Part shown: one piece after another, positions 1 through 6,991 of the stretch
How the letters are laid out: each line of letters starts with the position of its first letter
Position numbering within the stretch: position 1 is the stretch's first letter
From: CAZNQW01 sp964575225
Lineage (GTDB): Bacteria > Chloroflexota > Anaerolineae > JAAYZQ01
Direction: 5' to 3'
Length of the DNA stretch: 11,773 nucleotides
Assembly: GCA_964575225.1 (NCBI GenBank)
Contig: CAZNQW010000121.1
Coordinates: 1 to 11,773, forward strand
Program-made: the position numbers and the translations under genes
The notes under the pieces: model-generated
The model's input: the letters and a program-made list of their open reading frames with translations, nothing else
What the model was told of the DNA's origin: nothing
Databases searched by the model: none

Positions 1-40
1 CTCAGCGAAAGACAGTAGCGCCAAAGGTGCCGTCAGGGCA

Positions 41-1554
41 CTAGGCCCAGGGCTCGAGCGCAGCCACGTTTTTGCCAGCAATGCGGCCTGTGCAGATGCA
101 CTCGTTGATCTGGGTCCCAGATGACGGATAAAATCGGCCATAGCTTCCCGCGCCACACCCTGCGGCGTAGAGCCTTGGGATGGGCTGTTTGGCCAGGGCA
201 TTGAGCACTTCTGCCTCAGCGTTGATTTTGATTCCGCCTGTGGTCGCGCCGAATCCTGGGATGATCGCGGCTGCATAGTAGGGACCGGTTGTGAGCGGCG
301 TGAGAAGTGCGGCACGACCGAATTCGGGATCCTGGCCTTGCTGGCTGTACTGATNNNNNNNNNNTTCCATGCGTTCACAGTGGCGCGGAGGGCGGCTGGG
401 TCAAGGCCAAGCTCACCAGCTAACCCTTCAATGGTGTCGCTGGTCTTGACGTCGGGGGCTGCAATCGCGGCTTTGCCCGCCTCTCCTTCAGTGATAAGGA
501 AACAAATGCTCTGCGGCTGGGCCATGACGCTGCGATTGGCGTATTCGTAGTGGATGAGCTCGTCCATGAAGCGTTGACCTGCATTGTTTACGACTACAAA
601 GGGAGGCGAGCCGGGCACGTATTCGGCGGCCACCAGGAACATTGAATAGGTCTCGGTGCCCTTCCATGCTGCGGTGCCGATCATCCCATTGGCGAAGGCG
701 ATGCCCGCGCCTACGCTCTGCGCCATTCGAATTCCATCCCCATGATCCCCAGGGCATGTCCAAGTGCTGAACTCAGCATTGCTTATCATATCGAAGAGCA
801 TCTCTTTGTTCCGGGTGAATCCCCCAGAGGCGATGACCACACCTTTTCTGGACTTAATGTACCAGGGCTCGCCGTCCTTCTGTGCTTCAACTCCGACCAC
901 CTCAGTGCCGCTCCATACGAGGCTGGAGACTGGTGTCTGCATGTAGCTCTTGATCTGTCGTTCCTCGACGGCCCTTTGCAGGGTCCGCCACAGTGATGTC
1001 TCCTGGGTAGCCAGGTGGCCCCGCGGCACGACCGGTGTAATGCTGGCAAAGTCTGGTTCCACACCTGTCACTGACAGTCCTGGACTGCCGACCTCTGCAG
1101 GAATGTTCATGCCGAGGCTAATGAGCCACTCGATGCTGGGAGCTGACTCGTAGCAGAGCATCTTGATGATGTCGGGGTCTCCATCGCAGGCTGCGGTGTA
1201 GTAGGCCAGCATGTTCTCCGGAGAGTCATCGATGCCCGCTGCCTTCTGCACAGAAGTCCCGGCCGCGTAGATGATCTGGCCACTGAGGGCTGTGCTTCCG
1301 CCGGGAACGTCGGCCTTCTCCAATATGATGACGTCTGCTCCCGTGTCATGCGCCGTGATGGCAGCAGCCGCACCAGCGCCGCCGAAGCCGACAATGATCA
1401 CGTCGGCCTCTTCGTTCCACTTCTCGGGCAAACCAGCGATGTCGGCGCTGCCGCCACAGCCGGCCAGGAGTCCACTCCCGGCTAAAGCGGCGGCCGTCAC
1501 CGACGCGCCCTTCAGAAAATCTCGCCGTGTAATCCTGCTGTTCTCGTCGCTCAT
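41..1554 (-). CDS. Tat-exported lipoprotein FAD-dependent oxidoreductase (fumarate reductase/ketosteroid dehydrogenase-like), interrupted by assembly gap
   Basis: Probable flavoprotein reductase or dehydrogenase of the FAD_binding_2 superfamily, acting outside the membrane. The N-terminus has a twin-arginine motif (R10-R11-D-F-L-K), a hydrophobic stretch and a lipobox ending at C33 (LLAGC). An ADP-binding fold follows (DVIIVGFGGAG, glycines at about 56-61) with an acidic strand end (IILEK, E79). The C-terminal FAD-binding part has TTGGIKIN and RLYAAGCGAGSYGRFYPSSG, which resembles the YPGxG region of 3-ketosteroid dehydrogenases. The start at 1554 has a GGGAG ribosome site 9-14 bases upstream. 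The frame is open from 1554 to 365 and again from 354 to 41, but the two parts are out of phase across ten Ns. I read this as a gap of wrong length, not a mutation; the protein would be about 501 aa. It lies 273 bp downstream of the cytochrome gene; I see no clear promoter or terminator there. Its codons are visibly less GC-rich than those of the flavoprotein gene at 4204. Substrate unknown. Confidence 0.85.
355..364. other. Assembly gap (10 N) of unknown true length
   Basis: Ten Ns fall inside the flavoprotein gene. The reading frames on either side differ, so the real gap cannot be 10 bases if the gene is intact. It must be 2, 5, 8 and so on. With 2 bases the local protein reads TVNAWN-x-QYSQQG, and the spacing from Asn to Gly is six residues, as in the paralogue at 2442-3977 (TVERYN-KDIDQV-G). 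The Ns are probably a scaffolding placeholder. Confidence 0.9.
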
Positions 1555-1827
1555 GTGCTTTTCTCCCTTTTGGATCCGAGTCAATTGTCTACACACGTCA
1601 TTGGCTATCCACGCCGTGAAATCTTTGCTCTGGTCTCCCCTCCTTCGGCGTCGCGCACGTTCAGTTCGTGAGCCTCTACTTGCCCCTGCCGCGCTAACTT
1701 TCTGTAACTTCGTCAGCGGAACTGGCTGGCCAAGCTCGAATGGTCTAGGATTCTCATCCGACGGGAAGTCCGACGATCAAGAAGCCGGGTCCTCTGGTAA
1801 GAACGACTCTCCAGTACAGTCACAATG

Positions 1828-2346
1828 CTACGGCATCTTGGCCGGGTACCAGCCCTCGGGCACCTCCACCGAGTGACACTGGGTGCAATACAGCTCGGAC
1901 GGCCGGTGCATATTGTGGCAGATGGAACACTCCATCTCGCCATAGTGCGAGTCGTGGGGATTGTGATCCCAATCCGACGTGGCTTCGGCCAGTTCGGGGT
2001 AGCTGTCGTGCTCGTGGCAGGCCAGGCACTCTTCCTTGGGCAGTTTGCGCTCGGCAAGGGGGTCCTCGTAATTGCCCGTCACATTGGCGACGAGTTCCTT
2101 GACCTGATCCTCGATGGTGGCCTCGTGGCAATCAAGGCACTCGACGTCCGCCTCCGCATGATCGTTGGCCTGGAGGCCGGGCTCGGACCAGGATTCATAG
2201 TAGGGGACCATGAGGTGGCACAGGTCGCCACAGAATTCGGGCTGCTCGTGATAGTACCAGAAGCCGCCGCCTGCGCCTGCCAGGACCACCACCGCCGCAA
2301 TGGCTACGACCACCAAACTGACTCCCTTTTGATGGGTTGCCTTCAT
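1828..2346 (-). CDS. Membrane-anchored multiheme cytochrome c (NapC/NirT/NrfH-like), up to five hemes
   Basis: Probably passes electrons from the quinone pool to exported reductases. The 172-aa product has an uncleaved-looking N-terminal membrane helix (about residues 9-31, rich in V and A) followed by a heme-binding domain. Four canonical CxxCH sites are visible: C70-LDC-H74, C107-LAC-H111, C140-SIC-H144 and C154-TQC-H158. The first site is C39-G-D-L-C43-H44, a CX3CH, followed by LM as in the first heme of NapC/NrfH proteins, where a Met can serve as ligand. Members of that family usually have four hemes; the fifth site lies near the C-terminus. The start has a full AAGGAGG at 2359-2365, though 12 bases away. 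It follows the flavoprotein gene at 2442 by 95 bp, with a strong hairpin in between. The system recalls Shewanella CymA/FccA and Eggerthella Cgr1/Cgr2. The partner could be any of the three flavoproteins around it. Confidence 0.9.
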   Translation of the reverse strand: MKATHQKGVSLVVVAIAAVVVLAGAGGGFWYYHEQPEFCGDLCHLMVPYYESWSEPGLQANDHAEADVECLDCHEATIEDQVKELVANVTGNYEDPLAERKLPKEECLACHEHDSYPELAEATSDWDHNPHDSHYGEMECSICHNMHRPSELYCTQCHSVEVPEGWYPAKMP

Positions 2347-2358
2347 AATCGGTAAAAA

Positions 2359-2365
2359 CCTCCTT
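2359..2365 (-). promoter_or_regulatory. Ribosome binding site of the cytochrome gene
   Basis: Reads AAGGAGG on the minus strand, a perfect anti-16S match, with a rather long 12-base spacer to the ATG at 2346. Confidence 0.75.
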
Positions 2366-2390
2366 GATTACATCTCGAATGTTTCTGAAA

Positions 2391-2416
2391 GAGGGCCCGG
2401 CGCCGTCCGGGCCCTC
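2391..2416 (-). terminator. GC-rich hairpin between flavoprotein and cytochrome genes, possible attenuator
   Basis: A perfect 10-bp inverted repeat, GAGGGCCCGG and CCGGGCCCTC, with a 6-base loop. On the minus strand only three Ts follow, so it is weaker than a normal intrinsic terminator. It starts 25 bp downstream of the flavoprotein stop and ends 26 bp before the cytochrome ribosome site. It may protect the upstream message or reduce read-through into the cytochrome gene. Confidence 0.5.
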
Positions 2417-2441
2417 CCTCCAGAAGAGTTGGTTCGTCCGG

Positions 2442-3977
2442 TTAGCTCCAGGCTTCCAGTGCTGCTGCTTTCTTGCCAACATACAGCCCCAAAGCGCCAC
2501 CGGCGCCCGTGGCCAACCCGTACATATAGTGGTCGCCCACCACGTCCCGAAGCATGACCTCGCCGACGGCATAGACACGCTTCATCGGATTGCCGAACTG
2601 ATCCAGGGGCTGGCAGTCAGCATTGACATGGAACGAGCAGGTCGGGTTGTACGCCAACCAGGCCGTGTTCTCAAAGGCGTAGCAGGGACCGTCGGCATCC
2701 AGCTTGGTGATGGGCGGAGTGCCCACGCCGACCATGTTCTTGCGACCCAGATGGGTATCGTATCCGACTTGGTCAATGTCCTTGTTATACCGTTCCACGG
2801 TGGCCACCAGGTTGGGCATATTGAGCTTTTCGGCGAGGTCGGCCAGGGTGTCGCCCTTTACCAGGAGGGCAATGGTGCTTTCGCCCAAACCGATGGGAGG
2901 GCCGGCCTTGACCGCGGCGTCGTAGGCTTTCTGGTCAATGATCTGATAGACAATGGGGACACCATCGCGCCCTGGCTGGGCAAGCGTGCTGCGGGTGCGG
3001 TCGCTACCCCAGTAAAGGTCTTCGTTGGTGTGGCGCGTGCCTTCCATGTTGACTTCGATGGCGCCGTACAGGAACATCTCGGCATATCCGGCCATCGTGG
3101 TGCTCGTGGGGTGCATCCCCTGAACGGTGTAGACGGTGGGCCGACCGGAGAACTTGCCGCCCAACTGGAAAAGCGCCGCATGTCCTTCGCCGGTGTGACC
3201 GGGGCAGGACAAAGCCATGACATTGCCCATACCCGGGATGCACTCGTTCAGCATCTCGGCATTGTGGGTAAATCCGCCGGTGGCCATGATCACGGCCTTG
3301 TTGGCCTTGATGTACTTGGTCGTATCGCCGCTATAGGTCTCGATGCCTACCACTTCATCGGCTGCGTTGGCGATCAGCCGCTTCCCTGTGGTCTTGTACA
3401 GGATTTCCACGCCCTTGTCCAGGCAAGCCTTCTCCAGAAGCATCACGTGCTGGGCTGGATTGACCGTGTGGGTGCGCGGGATGGTGCAGCCCGGCGCTTC
3501 GCTGATCGCGTCGACGAACGGAACGTTCAACGACTTGATCAGATCATAGTAAGCCATGTTGTTATCCACATAGGTGCGGATGACCTCAGGGCTTCCGGTC
3601 ATGCCCCAATCGATGATGTCCTTGTAAAAGGCATCGGGCGAATCATTGGTAATGCCATGCTTTTCTTGAAGATCTGTGCCAGAGAAGGTGATAAACCCAC
3701 CACAGATGGCTGTGGAGGAGCTGATCACCTCGCTCATCTTTTCCAGAACAATAATCTTGCCGGCGTTTCCTTCGACGGCACCCAGTGCTGCCGCCAACCC
3801 CGCACCACCGCCGCCCACGATCACGACGTCGGCTTCGGCGTCCCACTTTTCGGGCATATTGGCTTCTACCTGGCTCGTGCCGCACCCGGCCAGCGCCCCG
3901 GCGCCGGCGACGGCGACGGTCCCGACGGCGGCGCCTTTCAAAAAGTTCCTTCGCGATACACCTGTTTGCTTTACCAT
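2442..3977 (-). CDS. Tat-exported lipoprotein FAD-dependent oxidoreductase, divergent C-terminus
   Basis: A 511-aa flavoprotein of the FAD_binding_2 (fumarate reductase flavoprotein) superfamily. The Tat signal has R9-R10-N-F-L-K and a lipobox ALAGC with C32, so the mature protein is probably lipid-anchored on the outer membrane face. The FAD fold starts at VVIVGGGGAG (51-60) with VLEK at 77-80. I chose the ATG at 3977 because the Tat signal begins there; the frame stays open 44 codons upstream, but that part has no family features. A weak GGA site lies about 12 bases upstream. The C-terminal FAD region differs from its two neighbours: where they read THGG/TTGG-IKIN-like sequence, this one has TCSFHVNADCQPLD. 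The last block reads GEVMLRDVVGDHYMYGLATG instead of the GxxYPGSG type. This suggests another substrate. It sits directly upstream of the cytochrome gene and is the best candidate for its partner. Confidence 0.9.
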   Translation of the reverse strand: MVKQTGVSRRNFLKGAAVGTVAVAGAGALAGCGTSQVEANMPEKWDAEADVVIVGGGGAGLAAALGAVEGNAGKIIVLEKMSEVISSSTAICGGFITFSGTDLQEKHGITNDSPDAFYKDIIDWGMTGSPEVIRTYVDNNMAYYDLIKSLNVPFVDAISEAPGCTIPRTHTVNPAQHVMLLEKACLDKGVEILYKTTGKRLIANAADEVVGIETYSGDTTKYIKANKAVIMATGGFTHNAEMLNECIPGMGNVMALSCPGHTGEGHAALFQLGGKFSGRPTVYTVQGMHPTSTTMAGYAEMFLYGAIEVNMEGTRHTNEDLYWGSDRTRSTLAQPGRDGVPIVYQIIDQKAYDAAVKAGPPIGLGESTIALLVKGDTLADLAEKLNMPNLVATVERYNKDIDQVGYDTHLGRKNMVGVGTPPITKLDADGPCYAFENTAWLAYNPTCSFHVNADCQPLDQFGNPMKRVYAVGEVMLRDVVGDHYMYGLATGAGGALGLYVGKKAAALEAWS

Positions 3978-4126
3978 TTCGAAATCTTGTTCCTTTTTTG
4001 TTGTGGATTCAATGTTCGATCTTGTCCCTGACTGAGGCTGGCTACCATGGGCCAAGCCCGAGATCTTTCGCCAGCGAGAGCGGCCAGGGTACGGATAGGT
4101 CTCATTCACACACCAGGCCCCGACGG

Positions 4127-4153
4127 CTTGCGGCGGATCCGATCCACCACAAG
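4127..4153 (-). repeat. 13-bp inverted repeat between the two flavoprotein genes
   Basis: The arms CTTGCGGCGGATC and GATCCACCACAAG surround a single base. Both differences between the arms become G-U pairs in minus-strand RNA but C-A mismatches in plus-strand RNA. No T-run follows, so it is not a standard terminator. It lies 50 bp downstream of the flavoprotein stop at 4204. The rest of the 226-bp interval (3978-4203) shows no convincing promoter. Confidence 0.4.
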
Positions 4154-4203
4154 CCGAACGAGGCGATAACTACATCCTTACCCTCACAAGGATCGTGTGG
4201 GGG

Positions 4204-5727
4204 TTATTCCCAGGCCGTCTCGGCCGCGGCGTTCGTGCCGGCAATGCGGCCATAGCACACGGTGGTGGCCACAGCGGTGCCGCTGCCGGGATAGTAGGCG
4301 CCCACACACCCACCGGCCGCCATGCCGCCGGCATAGAGCCGGGGGATGGCCTCGCCGTTTACATCGATGACCTGGGCGGAGGTGTTGATCTTGACCCCAC
4401 CGTGAGAGCCCAAGTTCCACTCGCTGATCTTGGCGGCATAGAAGGGGCCCTGCTCGATAGCCTGCAGGTTCACCAGCTTGCCAAACAGGCTGTCGGCGCC
4501 GGCGGCGACGTCTTCGTTCCACTTGGCGACGGTCGCTTCGAGCTGGGCTGCGTTGATGCCCAGGGCTTCGGCCAGCCCAGCCAGGGTGTCGGCCTTGGTC
4601 AGGGTGCCCGCCGAAACCTCGGCGCTCAGATCGTCGCTCCAACCCAGGGCACTGCCCTGGACTTGGCTGTCAAAGATGCCCCAGGCATTGTGCTGCACCT
4701 GATTAAACACGGCCCTCGACAGGAAGGCATAGTGCCCGGCCTCGTTGACGAACCGCTGGCCGTACTGATTGACCCAAATGCCCGGTGCAGCAATCCCGCC
4801 GACGCCCGGCGTAGGCACGCCGATGGTGCCGCCCATCCCGGCAAGGTCGGCGCCGATCTCCATGGCCATGAGGATGCCGTCGCCGGTGCACGTCGGAGCC
4901 GAGGCTACCACGCCCGTCTCGATGGCCCACAGTTGCTGGAGGGAAAAGGCGCGGGCCATCTCCTTGTTGTGGTCAAAACTCGAAGTGGCGATGATGACGC
5001 CCTTGTGGGCCTTGACGTACATCTCGGCGCCCCCGCTCTCGGCCTTGACGCCGACCACACCCTTTTCCACGTCGCGCACCAGGCCGGTGGCCCGGGTCTC
5101 GAACAGGAACTCGGCGCCCTTGTCCTGGGCCACCTTAAAGAGGGGCTGAATGTGAAACGGTCCCCCAGCGCCCGGCGCCGGCCCGGAGCCCTCGGGCCCT
5201 GGGATGTGAATGCGGTTGACCATCAGGTCGGGGCCGATGTAGGGGATGGGGTCGACGCCGTACACACTGTGCATCTCGACGCCCTGCTCCATCAGCCAGG
5301 CAATGTTGCCCGGCGCGTTGTCGGCCAACACCCGGACCAGTTCGGGATCGGCCTGCCCTTCGGAGGCCAGCATCCAGTACTGATAGTGTTTGTCGGGCGT
5401 GTCGCCTTGCACGCCGCCCGCCTTTTGCAGATCGGTGCCTGCCGCCTGGATGACGGCGCCCGATAGCGACGTGGTGCCGCCCGGGACCGCTGCCTTCTCC
5501 AACACGATGACGCTGGCGCCCGCGTTGGCCGCCTCGATGGCCGCCACGATCCCGGTGCCGCCCGCGCCCAAAATCACGACGTCGGCTTCTTTATCCCACT
5601 TTTCGGGCAGATTGGACGACGCCTCGGCTCCGCACCCGGCCAACGCTCCCACGCCCGTGACGGCGACGGTTCCGACGGCCGCGCCCTTTAAAAAGCTCCT
5701 TCTCGATACGCCTACTTGCTCTTTCAT
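4204..5727 (-). CDS. Tat-exported lipoprotein FAD-dependent oxidoreductase (ketosteroid dehydrogenase/fumarate reductase-like)
   Basis: A 507-aa flavoprotein. The Tat signal has R9-R10-S-F-L-K, then a hydrophobic segment and a lipobox ALAGC (C32). Next comes the dinucleotide-binding fold VVILGAGGTG (50-59) with VLEK around 75-78 and PGGTTSLSG, which is typical of FAD binding in fumarate reductase flavoproteins. The C-terminal half has SHGGVKIN and RLYAGGMAAGGCVGAYYPGSG, closest in pattern to the YPGxG block of 3-ketosteroid delta-1-dehydrogenases and related enoate reductases. The ATG at 5727 is set by AAGGAG (5733-5738) five bases upstream; the open frame reaches 5826, but the extension would overlap the upstream gene and has no family features. 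The signal peptide is nearly the same as that of the gene at 2442, in protein and DNA, while the catalytic parts differ strongly. It lies 82 bp after the receiver-like gene. Substrate unknown. Confidence 0.9.
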   Translation of the reverse strand: MKEQVGVSRRSFLKGAAVGTVAVTGVGALAGCGAEASSNLPEKWDKEADVVILGAGGTGIVAAIEAANAGASVIVLEKAAVPGGTTSLSGAVIQAAGTDLQKAGGVQGDTPDKHYQYWMLASEGQADPELVRVLADNAPGNIAWLMEQGVEMHSVYGVDPIPYIGPDLMVNRIHIPGPEGSGPAPGAGGPFHIQPLFKVAQDKGAEFLFETRATGLVRDVEKGVVGVKAESGGAEMYVKAHKGVIIATSSFDHNKEMARAFSLQQLWAIETGVVASAPTCTGDGILMAMEIGADLAGMGGTIGVPTPGVGGIAAPGIWVNQYGQRFVNEAGHYAFLSRAVFNQVQHNAWGIFDSQVQGSALGWSDDLSAEVSAGTLTKADTLAGLAEALGINAAQLEATVAKWNEDVAAGADSLFGKLVNLQAIEQGPFYAAKISEWNLGSHGGVKINTSAQVIDVNGEAIPRLYAGGMAAGGCVGAYYPGSGTAVATTVCYGRIAGTNAAAETAWE

Positions 5728-5809
5728 CTTCTCTCCTTTTCTCGTTTCCACTACTTGGTTTAGAACCATTTTCCCAGTACAAAACAGTCGACCTCGGGGC
5801 GGCAAGCCC

Positions 5810-6211
5810 TCACAGGTTGCCCGCACCCCCGGTGGCTACCGCCTCGGGATGCTCCTCCCGGATGCAGCTCACCAGGTCGTCCACCCCATTGATCCACCGC
5901 TTTTCCCCACGATAGAGGCAAGCGCTGTTATCCCTCAGGTTCAGTTTCAAGATGCGCGTCTGGGTCTGCTCGCTCAACAGGCTCCAACACAGCGTCTGCG
6001 GTTCGCAATCCCCGCAGGTCTCGTTGACAATGACGACATCGGGCAGCAACTCGCGAGCCCGCGCCAGAGATTCCTCGCCGCATGTCTCGCATTCGACAAT
6101 CTCCAGATCGAGCTGGCTCTGCAAGATCTCTTTGAGGCCCAGGCCAAAAAGAGAGTCGCCCGACAATATGAGTACCCGCATCCTGCGTCTGACGTCCAGT
6201 TTGTTCTGCAC
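5810..6211 (-). CDS. Stand-alone receiver-like (pseudo-REC) protein with two CxxC pairs
   Basis: A small soluble protein of 133 aa from a GTG at 6211, or 123 aa from the ATG at 6181 (MRVLILSGDS). The pattern is that of a response-regulator receiver: a first strand MRVLILSGD with an acidic residue, a helix LFGLGLKEILQSQ, and a third strand PDVVIVN. The usual phosphoacceptor Asp at the end of that strand is Asn63. No output domain follows. Two CxxC pairs are present, C41-ET-C44 and C66-GD-C69, plus C75, C98 and C116, which is unusual for a cytoplasmic protein of this size. It could sense redox state or bind metal; that is inference. Neither start has a strong ribosome site. The GTG lies six bases after a TATACT hexamer, which would give a leaderless message. 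It stands upstream of two flavoprotein genes and may regulate them. A plain uncharacterised protein is the alternative. Confidence 0.75.
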   Translation of the reverse strand: MQNKLDVRRRMRVLILSGDSLFGLGLKEILQSQLDLEIVECETCGEESLARARELLPDVVIVNETCGDCEPQTLCWSLLSEQTQTRILKLNLRDNSACLYRGEKRWINGVDDLVSCIREEHPEAVATGGAGNL

Positions 6212-6217
6212 GTCACA

Positions 6218-6223
6218 AGTATA
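6218..6223 (-). promoter_or_regulatory. Possible -10 element of the receiver-like gene
   Basis: Reads TATACT on the minus strand, six bases before the GTG at 6211. The base 17 upstream is TGTAAC, a poor -35. If real, transcription would start at or near the GTG and the message would be leaderless. Confidence 0.4.
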
Positions 6224-6265
6224 CCACAGGCGAGCCAGGGGTTACAGGGGCATTCGGCTCATTCT

Positions 6266-6319
6266 GTTTAACCAAAAGAACTATCTTTGCCGGGGGCCGT
6301 CTAGTTCTTTAGGTCAACC
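6266..6319. repeat. 18-bp imperfect inverted repeat upstream of the receiver-like gene
   Basis: The arms are 6266-6283 (GTTTAACCAAAAGAACTA) and 6302-6319 (TAGTTCTTTAGGTCAACC); 15 of 18 positions pair, including an uninterrupted AAAGAACTA/TAGTTCTTT core. The loop is 18 bases and GC-rich. It is AT-rich against a GC-rich background and lies 55-108 bases upstream of the gene start, so an operator or hairpin element is possible. Confidence 0.5.
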
Positions 6320-6455
6320 GGGGGCGGGAGCGGGCTTTTTCGGCCCAGGTCGCCAGGCCCAAGCGCAATCCATGGGAGGGTGGGTGCAGGGGCGGATTGG
6401 ACGCGTCGCGGATGAGGCACACCCGCCCGTACCAATTCTATCATGGGAGGGCATT

Positions 6456-6484
6456 GTAGGGGCGGGTTTGAAACCCGCCCCTGC
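6456..6484. repeat. Palindromic intergenic repeat, GGGCGGGTTTGAAACCCGCCC family
   Basis: A palindrome centred on TTTGAAA, with arms GGGGCGGG and CCCGCCCC. Relatives occur at 9035-9063, 9185-9211 and 11702-11726. All lie between genes. Their number in one short window suggests a genome-wide dispersed family. Confidence 0.8.
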
Positions 6485-6501
6485 GCTCGACCTTGAGTTG
6501 T

Positions 6502-6550
6502 CCGTCACTCCCGCCTGCGCCGTCACCCCCGCGAACGCGGGGGTCCATGG
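6502..6550 (+). repeat. REP-like unit, copy 1
   Basis: Begins CGTCACTCCCGCCTGCGC and continues into a CCCCCGCG-AA-CGCGGGGG palindrome ending TCCATGG. Almost the same unit recurs at 6781-6829, so duplication extends beyond the palindrome itself. Confidence 0.8.
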
Positions 6551-6728
6551 CCTATGAGGCCCGCCGGACAACTCCACCCGCAAGGTCCAAGGTCCCGAAA
6601 AGCCTGCCTCTTTCGCCGCAGGGCCCCTGGATCCCGCAATTCAGGCGTTGCCCGATCGCGATCCGGTTGCACGGGAGGCGACGCGACTCGGTCGGTCTCT
6701 GTTGGCTTGGCCCCAGGGGTGTGCGCCC

Positions 6729-6755
6729 ATTCGCGAAATTCGTGCCATTCGTGGC
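6729..6755 (+). repeat. Three tandem 9-bp motifs
   Basis: ATTCGCGAA, ATTCGTGCC and ATTCGTGGC stand directly end to end. They are noncoding as far as I can see. Short but exact phasing supports a degenerate tandem repeat. Confidence 0.5.
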
Positions 6756-6780
6756 TGGACCCGATGGGCTCCTGCCCCGG

Positions 6781-6829
6781 CCGTTACCCCCGCCTGCGCC
6801 GTCACCCCCGCGAACGCGGGGGTTCATGG
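6781..6829 (+). repeat. REP-like unit, copy 2
   Basis: Same layout as 6502-6550: a CCCGCCTGCGCCGTCAC lead followed by CCCCCGCGAACGCGGGGG and TTCATGG. Confidence 0.8.
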
Positions 6830-6941
6830 GCGCGGCATGCCGCCGGGCGGTCGCCTGCCCGGCAATTTTGCGGCACCGAGGTGCCGCACTCCACATAGGA
6901 AACGACCCCGGGGACGGGGTCAGGGAGCGTTGTGACCGATT

Positions 6942-6970
6942 AAAAAAAGCGCGACCCCTCAGGATCGCGC
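6942..6970 (-). terminator. Rho-independent terminator of the NAD salvage operon
   Basis: On the minus strand a GCGCGA/TCGCGC stem, extended inward by two G-C pairs after a mismatch, is followed at once by seven Ts. It starts 22 bp after the pncB stop. Confidence 0.9.
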
Positions 6971-6991
6971 TCCGATGGCGAATCGACCCGG

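Larger units (their letters stand above)
6212..6941. other. Gene-free intergenic stretch with decayed repeats
   Basis: No open frame here has a convincing start, ribosome site or family pattern. It holds the inverted repeat at 6266-6319, the palindrome at 6456-6484, two copies of a 45-50-bp unit ending in a CCCGCGAACGCGGG palindrome (6502-6550 and 6781-6829), a triple 9-bp motif (6729-6755) and a GACCCC/GGGGTC hairpin (6904-6921). Confidence 0.7.

Noticed and set aside
41..1554. Pseudogene or true frameshift in the first flavoprotein
   Set aside because: The frame change coincides exactly with the 10 Ns; both sides are well conserved, so a gap-length artefact is far more likely.
3978..4028. 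Direct repeat TTCGA..TCTTGTYCC upstream of the middle flavoprotein
   Set aside because: Two imperfect copies differing by an insertion; too short to separate from chance and overlapping the ribosome site region.
2364..4031. 555-codon open frame on the plus strand
   Set aside because: It lies antisense to a clear FAD oxidoreductase and cytochrome start, has no family pattern, and is rich in residues expected from reading GC-rich codons backwards.
4195..5466. 423-codon open frame on the plus strand
   Set aside because: Antisense shadow of the flavoprotein at 4204-5727; no ribosome site and no recognisable domain.
6904..6921. GACCCC/GGGGTC hairpin as a second terminator
   Set aside because: It lies beyond the better terminator at 6942-6970 and has no T-run on either strand.
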